A stretch of 64,000 nt of DNA, taken from positions 5,907,090 through 5,971,089 of the forward strand of contig OX419345.1 of assembly GCA_948470475.1 (NCBI GenBank), given 5' to 3'. Shown one piece after another: positions 46,160 to 58,300 of the stretch (within the stretch, counting starts at the first letter, position 1; the number at the start of each line of letters is the position of its first letter). Below the pieces are notes generated by a model, which worked only from the letters and a program-made list of their open reading frames with translations, was not told the origin of the DNA and searched no databases. The stretch is from Galaxea fascicularis. Lineage: Eukaryota; Cnidaria; Anthozoa; Scleractinia; Euphylliidae. The translations under genes were made by a program, and so were the position numbers.

Positions 46160-49100
46160 CGTTCTGTAAGAATTGTAAGCATTAGTTATGGATTTGACTC
46201 AATGTTACAAAATGAAACAATTCCCATTGTGGGCTTTTATTCAGTACAGTATGTCACATTATATTTTGCTATCTAAATTGGCCTTAAGGCTGAGTTGAAT
46301 AATTCTTAATTTATAGGTTGGGTTATGCATTGTATCTTTGTTGAGATCAAGTTTTGCCAAGGTGTAATTTATTTTTTAGGAGTGCATTTGTTTTTGTGTA
46401 CTGAAAAATAGCATAGAATGCAGATTTTTATTTGTTGATATCGTCCTTGCAAGGACTAATCAATGACCAATGACATAAAAAGTTGTCACAAGTATTATTG
46501 CATGGAATGTTATGAAGTCAGTTGAAGCAGTGCATCTAAATGACTGCAAGCAGCAGAAACAGAAAAACAGATTAATGTTGAAGTCACTTAAGCTGGTTTT
46601 ATGTGTCAGTGGTCAGGCTTTGAATTGCTTTCCACAGCTGGGCAGTTTTCAACTGAGTGCTGAATAACAAAGCCAAAGGTAATCACATGCTCATTGATAA
46701 ACTACCATGAACACATCCAATAGCTCATTGGCTAATAAGGCATCAAATGACCTTTGAATGGCTGGTTCCAAGCAGGAGTCAGTCAACTGGCCCAAGCACT
46801 TGTTCAAAGAGCAGATAACATTATCCAGCAGCTAAGCATGTGTTAAGTGCAAGACATTTTATCTGCTGGATAGTGCTATCCACTCTTGAAGGTCTGGATC
46901 ATCAGTCGTAAATTGCCCTTCTAATAATGGTTATGCAGATGTGCTTTAAATCATTAAATAGTACAGTAAAATTGTAGGTAGATGGGGGTGTGTAAAACAC
47001 AGCAAGTGATTAGATGGAATATAATGGGGCGGCGACTGGTAAAATATGAGACCCACCAAGATGCTGAGACCCTTGTTTGAAAATCCGAGACCGAGACCAA
47101 ACATGAAACAGAAACAAGTACAGTATAAACTAGACTTCAAGACTCTTTGCAAAGACTGTTGAGATTTCGAGGTCCGATGAAAAGTTTATGAGACCCAAGA
47201 GTTTAGAGGTTCCATTCGCCACCCCTACATATGTATAGTCAATGTGCTATTTTCCTATCAAAGTAGTTGGAGATATACAGTAGCTTGGGAAATTACCAGG
47301 GATAATCCCTAGGCCTTAACCATCCAAGCCCTGATATCAACATGCATACTCTCGTAACTGGTGTTCTCATGTTTGTAATAGTACCAGTTCAGAAAATTTG
47401 GTTAAACATCAAATGGAAGACATTTTATGTTCAAGATGATCATTACCTTTATACTCATGGCCCAGATGTGTTAGCTGAAATTGTGACACTTTAAGGAGAA
47501 GGTCGGCTCTGATGACTTGTAGAGTTAATTACGACCCAATGGTCGCGTGAACCTTGCATGCCTAAGGATTCATTGAGATGTCATTGTGTCATTGATTAAT
47601 TTTGCCAGGATTACATAGTTTTGTAGATTATTTATAGAAAGCAAAGGGTTAAAAATAGTGGTGACTAAAAGATAAATTATTATTTTTTAGAGTGTATTAA
47701 ATACACTCAACTGTCCCTCGAGACAATAAAATCTATATTGACAGAGAAGGCGCCTAAATTAACTATTGAAGACTATGGAAATGGTAGCTTGACATTTTTG
47801 TGAAAACCAATAAGCTATTAGCATGGAGACCATGCAAAAGTGTGCATCATTCATAGTTATTTTATATGCACGTTAAAACAAGTACTGTGAGACAGTATGT
47901 AATAATATTGTAATTGACGATTTACATACAGTAGTGAAGTGTATGATTGTTTTGTTTACAATGTGATCACTAACCTAAAGTGTATAAATTTAATTCAGAG
48001 CAGTTCGCCAACAATTTTGGGGTCTTTTCAAAGCTTCAATAAAAGTGAATTCCTAGTAAAAGCACAGGAGAAAATATATTATTGATGATAAAATAGAAAC
48101 AAAAAGGTTAATGCAATGAGGTTGCTATCATTTAATGCTAGAGCGTCATATTGGGCAATTATTGGCCAATACAGCATTGTTCAACATGTAATGTGCAGAT
48201 GAACAAAACATAAAATTTGAAGAAAAAACCAAGATCAACTGGCAACAATATTTCCCAATATGGAAAGATCAGGTTAGTTGGTGTGAGGTGAGAGTTAGCG
48301 AATTGTTGTGCTATTTTTGTGACAGCATCATCTGCTAAGTAACCATGCACGCAAAAGAAAACAAAATTATTGTAAGTGTAATTAGGTACCATAGTTATTT
48401 TTTCGTAGTAAAACTTCTTGCAAAATGTTAGGCCAGACACAATTCCTTCTCAACACAGAACCATGTATACCGTAATTCTGAATATTTGCATGGTTGTCTT
48501 GAAAGCAGAAATCTTAAATCATGAGTGAACCATCTTTTGTAAGTTTGAAACTTAATCGATCTATTTTGTTGACCTTGATCAACTCAGGAACCAATCAGAT
48601 TTCTTCTTTAATTGCAGGCTAGCTTAACCAGACAACTATTCTGTTTATGATTGCCTGAAACAGTATCTAGAACCCCAGTTATGTTATTCTAAAACCCCCG
48701 GGCCTTTATCACAAATTATAAAAGTCCTGGAATAAGAAACAAATGTTATGTTCATTAGCCCTCACAAAATTACAGTGATCTATGGGAACATGTACACTGA
48801 CTGTATCAAACCCTTGGAAAGTGAAGTGCCAGTTGTAAGGCAATCCAGAGACACAGACCTAAGATCTGTTACAATGAAACAAGCTGTCATCATGTGACAG
48901 ACGTTGAAACTATGATACAGATCAACAGAGATGAACAGGTCTTTGCACAGGTTGACTACTTCTACACTGGGTTCTGTAATGGCATCTATGCTACTATTGT
49001 CTTTGTCTGTTATCAGTTTGAAAAGCTACTCTAAAATTTCATTATTAGTATTACCGGTAGTTAAAACTTATCCAAAGGTTGCATAGGAAAAATATTTGGT

Positions 49101-52100
49101 CATTTCCAACATAATTATTCAATATAACAAAGTTTCTTTTACTGCAAACCCAGGTTATGATTACTGAAAGAAACCAATTTTCTAATCTCTTGGCACCTAA
49201 ACTACCGGTACATAACTTTTATATTGGGGTTCCACAGTAGTTTCTGTTAGAAATATACTGGAAAACAATGACACAATTTTTGGTTAGTGTGACATTTTTG
49301 AAAAGAATTCAAATAGAAAAACCCTGTCCATGCATGCGTGGACTACTCATGAAAAGTGCATCAAAGTTGTAATGATCTTTTTTACAGTTCTTTTTCAAAT
49401 TGAAGGAGATATACAAAAGTTTGGAATTTTTACAAATTAAGGTAACTTTAGCCAGCGGGATGCAACTAACCCCTCCTCTCCCCTCCCAAATTTATCAATT
49501 TCTTTTTTAAAATCAGAGGTAAAATCAGAGCTCTGTGACAACTTTACAAACTAAGGTACACCTTATAACTTCAACATGGATGTGAATGAAGTCACCTGTC
49601 AGAGCCCCAAAGGGGTTTACGGCTCCAGGATTAATTTTTAAAATTGTCACACTAACTTTAAATTGCTCCATAACCTGAAGTTAACTACTTCTATTTTTCG
49701 TAACCTTGCTTTGTTAGTGTTCAGCCCTTGCATGTGAATGTATGACTATTGGAATGTTATTATGTCTTAGCTGGAACCAAAGCTGTTCCCTTATCAATCA
49801 TTACACTTATGCTGCTTTACTTCAGCAATTTGATTTCCCTTGTTACACTGCACTTTTATTAGTAAGGATAGTTCACTTGGGTATCTGTTTAAAATGGACA
49901 CACTTACTGTAAACTTCTAACTCCCAGAAGTGGTTAACGTGTAACTTCAATATATTGGTCACCAGACAGGTGATGAGAATAAACAAACTTATCAGCCACA
50001 GGGTGTTATCTTAACTCCAAATTCTCTTAACTAATGTACAAGGAAGTCCAGAAACAGCTAGAAAGGAGAACTAAAAATCATGAGTTAACACACAAGGCAT
50101 GCCACCTCAAGTTCTCATGGCCTCCTCTGTGGTTCTCATCTTTTGCACTGCCTGGTGATACTCTTCACAGCCCACTGGGAAATTTTTTATCAGTTAATTT
50201 GACTATAACCTCATAACCTATATGTGTGTGATATGGGTGGGGCAGGGGGGTGGGTATTCAACCTTGCCTCACAATGGTATGTTCTGCTCTTCCTCATTTA
50301 TGACTCAACAAACCACTGAAAGAGACTGCAGGCACTTTTAGAACAAGAATGCAGTTGGTTGCAAAGTTAATGGCTGAACTGTATAGAAATTTAGGGAAAA
50401 TATTTTCAATTTACCCTACGTACAGACCTGTTTGTAAGTGTGAAGTTGATCAGAAGCCTTACCCTGTATTGAACTATAAGATCATTGAACTGTTGGTCAG
50501 TGCATTCCTATGGAGGTTATACCTGTGAGATCTCCCTCTCACTACAGTACATTTGACAATTTGATGCCAACCTGGGCTGATATTTGAGCCTCGTTTTGGG
50601 TACAACACTATCAGCGCTAAATAAATACTTCAGACAAATTGCTCTCAAGCATTATCTCAAGCATGGATAGGTGCAGCTGATTGCTTTTTTCACTGCGATC
50701 ATTCCAGCAGAAGAGAACAATTAACTTCAGTTGTGAATCTTTTACTAGCCAACATCTGTCACTGGCTTCCAGTGTTTCTTGCTGGATAATTCTTGCAAAA
50801 TAACTAATCAAGGTACCCATAAAGAGGCTCATGTACTGCTGTAGTGCATTAATAGTTAACTTTCTATTTGCATATAAGGGGTGGTTTTTTTTTTTGTGGG
50901 CTTCAAAATATTATGAAAGATTGCTATAAAGAGCAATTGCAAGTCGTTAAAATGGCCAACATTTAGGAGTGGGCATGCAAGTATGAGGATTTGAATGTTC
51001 AAAATCTTCTCAAGGATTTATATACAGGAGTGCATTATGCAAGCAGCTTTCTGGAAACTTTCCTCTTTACAAACTCTTGAAATGTAATTATGAAAATTCA
51101 AATCATCATCTTTGCTCACTTTTGAATGCCTGTGACTTCAAACTTGGCCATGTTAAGTTGGCTGCTTCAGGTCGTTCATTTTTTCTTCTGATGTTTGTTA
51201 TAGCCCATAATATATACAAATTGTATGCAAATTAGGTCGCACAACCCAAAATGTAAAGTGCTTATTGGCACTTGAAAGGTGTACCGGCAAAAATTGTGAG
51301 GACAGCAAAGGAAATGTTAATCCCGGAAACTTGCTTGCTAGCTGTTAATTCACTTACAAGTTTGTTGCTTATTGTTGCATAGTTGACTACCACTGAGTAA
51401 ACTAAAAGAGGATAATAGAGCCTTGTTTTAAAATCATAACTGTTTGACATTATTAATCAAGCTCTAGTATCCCCTTTTGTGATACAACCTTAAGTCAAAC
51501 TCATTTTGTAAGAGAAATTTAAGTCTATGCTTAAAGCTAAAGCAATTTGTGATTCATCTGGTATAAGAACAACATTTCATAATCACATACCTTCTTTGTC
51601 CCTGGCTTTTGTATTCTACATTAACCCTTCAATCCCTAGTGATCAGCATCAAATTTCTCCTTGTGATATCAATGCTTTATAAAACCAAGTGGTTATGAGA
51701 ATTAAGGACTGGATCACACAATGTGCTTGATAATTTAACATCTTCCCACTTCTACACGAAATGTGTAAGGTAACAAATGAGAATTGAAATTTCTACCTAA
51801 CGGTTTAAGGGTTAATGCATTAAATAGAATTTCAGGTTGCAATTCATATCAATGACGAGTTGGCAAACAAAAAAGTCCTGTTGAATTTTTACTTTGCAGT
51901 CATAAAATGAGAGCAGAATTCATGTTTTAAGAAAAATTTGAAGTTAGTGTTGAGTTTCAGTTAGCAAAATTTATGTGGGAGAATCAGCAAAGATTATGTT
52001 TTAAGTTAACTTATTTGTTTTATAAAGGAAATAGAGAAGTGTTTGTTGAAAACAAAATAGATATTTATTTTTTCGTGGTTTGTCCATAGCTGGGGTATTT

Positions 52101-52955
52101 AAACTCCACATTAAGTATGTAACATAGTTGAAATTTGATATTGAGATTTGATATTTAGCATTATCATCACAGCAGTTTATTAATTTAATTAAAGCAGTTA
52201 ATTTTGTGTACATAAGATAGAAAATGTGTCGTATTCTTAACTATTGATTGACAAATAAAACAATGGCTTGCTTTGGCTTGCCGACTTTAATTCACTGTGG
52301 CTGAAGTTTATGTGAAACTAAGATGTAGTACATCAATAATTAGTTCTCCTGCAGGAATAATGTTTTGTCTTGGTCTGTCAATATCCTAGCGTGATTTTAT
52401 TGCACCCTGGGAGTAGGTGGAGGTGTACTAGTCAAAAGGCCATTGGCAAATGTTTTGCTGTGAGGGAGGGGGTGGGTTGTATTTAACTGATTGGTGTCTC
52501 GACTGTGAGTGTATGTTTTCGACATGATAGACTCACAGGTATTCAACAAAGTGGGAAAAGCTTGAATGCTTGAATTGCTTCTCTCCGTTCTCTAAAAATG
52601 GCTGGCCTTCTTGGCTTTGCTTTACTTACATTTGTGAAAAAGTGACTGAGATGGGGAATGTTGTTGCTCTGCACATAGATTGTAATGGGGTGGGGGTGAG
52701 AGAAGGCTAGGAGAACATACCCAGCAAAATCTGAACCCCTCCATGTCTTTGGCCCTCCCCTCGATCGAGTGTCGCACTTGGAATAAAATTGTCTCTTAGC
52801 TAGGCGAGTAATGGTGCACAGCACTGTCATCCAAGTGGCATTGAAAAGGTGGTCAGACACAGTCATTGCCTTGACTCTGGGAAAGGTCTTTTGTCTGACG
52901 TGACTCACTTTTTATTTGACACACGGAATTACGATTTCTAACTGGCGGGACTACA
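46160..52955. other. Gene-poor interval
   Basis: No coding exon is supportable on either strand. There is a MITE-like inverted pair near 46797-46893 (TTCAAAGAGCAGATAACATT against GCTATCCACTCTTGAA) and the AAATTTCTCC-family copy at 51623-51815. It could contain further 3' exons or the UTR of the zinc-finger gene. Confidence 0.45.
51623..51815 (-). mobile_element. AAATTTCTCC-family MITE, copy 3 (full)
   Basis: TTAACCCTTCAATCCCTAGT at the left and GGTTTAAGGGTTAA at the right are inverted. GATCAGCATCAAATTTCTCC links it to the fragments at 5595 and 23220. Confidence 0.65.
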
Positions 52956-53371
52956 TTAAGGTGGGGGTATACCCGAATCTGAGTGGAATTTTAAGGAGTT
53001 TAAAGAAGGGATTGTATCATAAAAAAATGTATTGGAACACCATCAGACAGTTGACACCCCAGAAGGGCACTCCAGGTTGATGTGGAACTGTTTTGGTGCC
53101 CATCTACTAATTTTCAACTTCAAATTCCAATTTAGAACCTTCATTAAATCTTCAATATTTCCTATTTCCCTAAATTTAACTAAGTCTTTGAGAAAAAATA
53201 TCTCTTCCCAAATATACCCAAAACTCCCCCCAAAATTCACAAAATATCCCACAACATAGCTTCGTGTAATGACTAGATTAATTTTTGATTGCTTGAAAGG
53301 CGAACGAGTTATTAACATTAAAGACATGTTAAGCGACGAAAAAACGGCGTTCAAGTGTACCCTCGACTTAA
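52956..53371. mobile_element. TTAA-flanked MITE copy 2 (no SINE)
   Basis: TTAAGGTGGGGGTATACCC at the left, and GTACCCTCGACTTAA at the right. The body is collinear with 562-1199 minus the SINE. GTTAAGCGACGAAAAAACGG is shared near the right end. Confidence 0.75.
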
Positions 53372-53529
53372 CTCACTAACTGACGTAACCTGTACGTAAA
53401 CATGTTTGGGTTTGTGAGGCGTGAGGGTCCGTGAGATAAAGAGAGATATCATCAGATCTATACCCGAAAAAAAGAGATGGGAACCGTTTGGGAAGACACG
53501 TGCCGCCAAGGGCTTCAAGTACTGACAGA

Positions 53530-53700
53530 TTTGGACTCCTATTTTGAGGGGAGAGGAACGGTTTAGGGAGGAGGGAGAAACGGCCAAAAACAAAATAGGG
53601 AGGAGGGAGAGAGGGCGCAAAATTAGGGGGAGACGGGAGAAACATCCATAAAAATTAGGGAGGAGGGAGAAAAATGAGTGAAAAAATAGCTAAAGGGAGT
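53530..53700 (+). repeat. Purine-rich GGGAGGAGGGAGA tract
   Basis: Several imperfect GGGAGGAGGGAGAAA units give strong strand asymmetry. No gene is seen here. Confidence 0.6.
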
Positions 53701-54229
53701 TATGATACGTCACTGTCCGTTCCTCTCTCCTCTATTTTCAACGGAGGGCTTTACAAGATAATATTGTGGAAATTGGCAAATCTTTACTGAAAAGCTCTTT
53801 CTGGTTAAACCATGAAATGTGGTGCGGCAGATAATTCGCGGCATCTTGATTTAAGAAACATTAACCGGTTAATGAATTCTTTATATAAGCAACTTAAAGT
53901 CGTTGCTGGTAGTTTGAAGTTATTGCATCCCGTTCGATTCCCGGAAACGTCCCGAAAATGAGGATCTGGTTTTGGAGTCCCAAAATCACAACTCGACCCT
54001 TTGACAAACGCATATAGCTCCTGGTAGTGCCCTGTAAGCAAATAACAAACATGCAATGAAAATGCGCGCGATACATCAATACCATCTGATACCAAGCATT
54101 CACTGAGCCCTTCCATCATCAGAATCACGTTTAGACCTGAAATCATTTTAATTTCGTTAACACCGTTCAAAACTTTCGTTTTCGGGCATAACTGAAGAAA
54201 GAAGTTTTGGAGTCCCACATTCATTGTTC

Positions 54230-54636
54230 TTAGGCCTGGTTCAGACGCCGCACTTTTCATGAGCCGAACTAAATTCGAATTTGGACCGACCCAAATTAAC
54301 AAAAGTACGCCTGTTGATTCAGACGTCGAACTTAATTAGCCGTTCCACAGCCGTTCCTAATACAGTTGCAGGAAAACTAATCAATATTGTCAGTGGTTTT
54401 GAAAATATATACCAGACAATAATTTATGCATTAAGTTCAGCACATTAAAAGTTCGGCGTCTGAATCAAGGCCGTTCCAAAGTCGAAATTCCCGGCCAACC
54501 CAGGCGAAAAGAACGCCTGAGCCTTTCCAAATTAAAATAGCCGTTCCTAATTGATTCAGATGCCGAACTTTCCATGTACTTAATTCTATGAATTAGGTTC
54601 GGCTCATGAAAAGTACGGCGTCTGAATCGGGCCTTA
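54230..54636. mobile_element. GTTCAGACGC-family MITE, copy 2
   Basis: TTAGGCCTGGTTCAGACGCC at the left is mirrored by GGCGTCTGAATCGGGCCTTA at the right. Inside, CATGAAAAGT and TCAGATGCCGAAC motifs recur. Confidence 0.75.
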
Positions 54637-55446
54637 GTTGACGTCCAACAACAGTCACTTAGACACTTTGGTGGCATTCCCGTGGGCTCAACAGGGCCGT
54701 GTCACAACATAATGAACCAGTTAAGAAATCCAACAGCAAAGCAGCCTGTTACGTTAGTGTCTTTAGTGACCCAAAACAGCCCAATATCATTTTCACTCCT
54801 TCAAGATATAATGCCCCATCGCAGGTTGTACTGTTGGCTAAAGTACATGAAAGCGTTTTGATATTTAAACTGCACTTGGGAACCATACTACGTTGAACCA
54901 TGGTTGTCCTTGTGCCGGTAACGTTTCGAAGTAAAGGGAGGGTCATATTGGACAGCCCCAAGGAAATGGGCAATGGTAAAAGAGGGTTAATGGACTCGAA
55001 CTCGCGCTTGTAAATTACAATGGATCAATCAACAAAACAGTGTGAGGCTTTTTCGAAATTCTGATTGGTTATTTAAGTTTGAGAATCTAAAACGTTGGTA
55101 TGCGCCGGCACCGTTAGGTTACAGGGTGCCACCAGAGAAATGTTTGAAATATCGGAATTCCTGTACATTGTTTGTTAGGTATATAAACAAGGAAATTGTG
55201 CTTAATTTTCGCGCCGGCTTTGATTGGTTAGCTCGGAGGTGATTAGCAAAATACTATTCACGTACGTCCGAGGAACTGAAGAGAAACAAAATGGCTTGGC
55301 GTTTCGCTTCGGTTTCCAAAGAGGAATTTTTTTTCAATATACAATATGTTTTAAGAAAACAAAAATGTTATTTAATCTTCCAACCTCATATCAAAATACA
55401 GTGCCTTGTTTACGACAACTGTTGAGCATGCCCCTCAGCAGTTGTC

Positions 55447-55546
55447 GCAAATCATTACACGTCATCTTTAGGTGTTTACATTGTAATTGTATAGTGCACT
55501 ATACAATTACAATGTAAACACCTAAAGATGACGTGTAATGATTTGC
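55447..55546. repeat. Perfect 100-bp palindrome with no spacer
   Basis: Positions 55447-55496 and 55497-55546 are exact reverse complements, centred on AGTGCACT. A second shorter pair, ACAACTGTTGAG / CTCAGCAGTTGT, lies just left of it. No protein is encoded. Confidence 0.9.
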
Positions 55547-55631
55547 AGCATGGTTTCAGCAACAAGACTAGTGATTCAAAAAGGAATAGGTGGATATATT
55601 TATATCTACCACTATTCACGTGCCTCCTCTT

Positions 55632-55735
55632 TAGACTGCGAGCAGTCTTCGTATTTTTCTTTTGCCTCACTGTAAAATGCGATAACGCGCGAGGAACGAG
55701 ATCGGAGCCCCAATCTCCCCTTCTTTTTTTGCCAG
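55632..55735. repeat. Terminus related to the 23335-23492 MITE
   Basis: TTAGACTGCGAGCAGTC repeats the left terminus of the element at 23335. No matching right end is seen, so it is probably a fragment. Confidence 0.5.
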
Positions 55736-56510
55736 TAATTTGCATGATTTGCTCGTGGTCTGCCTTCTCTTCGGTGAATAATGTAAACTATTCCGTATCA
55801 GAGGAATGTTTTGGCCAAATTTCACTTCATTCCCTATAACTTGCTGAATATTCTTATTTTTCTGCCGGTTCTAGCTCGGATGAAAATATTCTTGTGTATA
55901 TCCTTATTACCGTGTATGACATTTCCGTTTTAGAATGTATTTGGGTATCGATTGCGGCAATATAGTTTGGTGGCAAGATCTGTATCGTGTTACATTGTGC
56001 ACGTGCTCCGTCGCATTTTCGTTGCACCCAGCGACGAGGTCAAGAAGTCGCGTCAGACGACACTTGGAGGTTTTCAGTAGCTTTAAAAATAGCATTCCTT
56101 ACAGAGATTCGGGGGTGACAACCCTAATAAACGTTGATTGTTTGAGCAACACTGTATGTAACTAAAAGTCATCACGGAAATTTGGAAGATCGTCCCGAAT
56201 TTTTCGGTGACATTCTCATAAATATGTCAAACTTCGCTTTTCAGTTCTGCAATATGTCAGAAATATGTCATGGCAAAATCTCCAGATTCCCGGAATAATT
56301 TTGCTGTTCTCCCAACACAGGCCTTTCCCCGTCAGAGACATCGTGACGGAAATGAAAAAAACTGTTCTTTTGTTTCAACTACGACAAAGAAAGTTAGTGT
56401 GATCACTGCAGTAAAGTTAAAATACAATTATATCATGTTTACTAATTTGCACCACACCGAAACTTATATTCTTTTCCAAATCTCAGCCTCGGGTTTTTTC
56501 TCAAAGTATT

Positions 56511-56780
56511 CTTAGACCCGGTTCAGACGCCGCTCCTCTCATGTGCCGAACCTAACTGATGAATTAAGTCCGGCAAAAAAGCGGCGTCAGCTGTCGCGCC
56601 AATGTCACTCCAAAGTCCAACCTAATTCAATTAGAGTTGGTATTATCAACCGACGTTGATCAAACCAAATTTTTGCGTACTACTTCCCCACCGACGTAGC
56701 ACCACTGTTTCTTTAGAAACTACCCCCCTAATTCAATTAGGTTCGGTACGTGAGTGGAGCGGCGTCTGAACCGGGCCTTA
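56511..56780. mobile_element. GTTCAGACGC-family MITE, copy 3, with nested insert
   Basis: The ends CTTAGACCCGGTTCAGACGC and GCGTCTGAACCGGGCCTTAA are inverted. CCTAATTCAATTAG occurs twice (56621-56634 and 56727-56740), flanking a 92-bp insert. The spacer thus looks like a target duplication of 14 bp. Confidence 0.75.
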
Positions 56781-57217
56781 AAATTTCTTAATTTTCAGCC
56801 TCGATATCCTTATAAAATATATTCTTTTAAAAATAAAGAGTATTCTCCGAAAAATCAAGTCCCAGATTCTTTGGTGACGCCTTACGCCTTCATACGATAT
56901 CGATAGGCCACCTCCCTGGAGGTCGATTTACCGTGTAAATGGAACAAAAAAAATGCCCTGTGCCGACGACTCGCGGGTGACGAAAATACACTATGACTGG
57001 CTTGTAATAGCATTCTGCTGGGTTGTTAGTGGTGGTTTCTAAAGTCAGTAACAACAAACTGTTAAAGTTAAAGAACAAAAACACAGAGTACTAATATGAT
57101 GTCCGAGATGTTACAGTCGTGTGTTTAGTGACCTGGCCTTTGGCTGGAAGTGACCTTGTTTTGATACAAACTTCTCTATCTTTCCCGAGCAAATGTGGAC
57201 TGCACTGTCTTTTTGGA

Positions 57218-57620
57218 AGAACGTCTAATTTTGGAGCCGAGGCTGAACGTTCTTGTTTTTTTTGGCGATCTGAGCCTGAAAAGGTTCTTAAGATGTTCTT
57301 TTAAAGCTACATGGTGTAATATTTCAGTCAATACGGCTGAAATCAATGCGGACTTGACCAGAAAGCTTTAACGTACTCGTCACATACTTGTGCGGCTTGC
57401 TAGCTTTTATGTCGCCGGATCAAGATGACGTACCAATCAACCCTTGGTAAACTTGGCTTTCTTACACTTCATTGGACACAAAAGTTCACAACGCCTCAAA
57501 AACAAATGAACAAAATAAAGATGTTCTTAACTGACTCTCAGCATGGGTATGTTCTTAGCATTTTCTTAAAATTTGGGCAAATCTCAGCCTCAACGTTCTT
57601 ATGAAAAAGGGTCTTATAAA
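57218..57620. mobile_element. Dispersed element, copy 2 (uninterrupted)
   Basis: Collinear with 20352-21118 apart from the nested MITE. Shared blocks include GTCTAATTTTGGAG, TTCTTAAGATGTTCT, TTCACAACGC and AACTGACTCTCAGC. A further fragment of its right end appears at 63325-63385. Confidence 0.65.
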
Positions 57621-58218
57621 AAGAGGAGTGTAGCTAGCATAAGAGAAAAATGATTTACATGGGGAAAGCAGAGAGGTCTGTGAGGTCTGCATCAAAACAA
57701 GGACTATCCATTACGCCATTTCGAAATGAGTTCGTTTCCTTCTCAGTTTTTCGACACTGCACACCACGCTTATGATGCAATTTGATGGAGACAATTTCGT
57801 GCGAACTTTAAATGCCAGCGCAGAATTTGGGCTTAGAGCTTTAAAAGGAAGACTGCCGAGTGACAGGTTATATATCAAACGGAGTTCATTTTTACCAGCC
57901 CAAGTTGCACGACAGACAGGCCTGCTTCAAGCGTGCGCATGGGAATTGGGCTCCTTATCTGCGCGCAGGCTAGTGAAAAGCAAAGAGCTTGGAAAAGTCT
58001 GAATACGGGGGTGGTTTCATCGGACAGGGCTAGAAATCAGGTACACGTTCATCAAGGAGCAACCCCCACCCCAAATCATTCTCAGGAATCCCCGCTAGGC
58101 ACTCCACGTGATACAAGGGGGCGTTTTCACATCTAAGAGAGCTTACGTCTGTCACTTACGTCATTTCCGATCCGACTCATTTGATCATATCACGAGGTGA
58201 TATCTGTCAAAACCGGGG

Positions 58219-58224
58219 TATAAA
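58219..58224 (+). promoter_or_regulatory. TATA box of the secreted coiled-coil gene
   Basis: GGGGTATAAAGTCC places TATAAA 77-82 nt before the start codon, giving a transcription start about 30 nt downstream and a short 5' UTR. It is the only clear TATA promoter among the four genes. Confidence 0.65.
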
Positions 58225-58300
58225 GTCCTTCTACCTTCAACAGAGGTTACACGTTCATTGCTGATTCGCTGGCGTTTTGTTATCAGACGTTGTGATCAAG

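Noticed and set aside
52543..52908. 121-codon minus-strand frame
   Set aside because: Amino-acid composition looks random and no splice structure or domain is visible.
53805..54302. 165-codon minus-strand frame with an acceptor-like TTTGCTTACAG near 54033
   Set aside because: Part of the frame is the MITE at 54230. The remainder has no recognisable domain and no matching donor exon.
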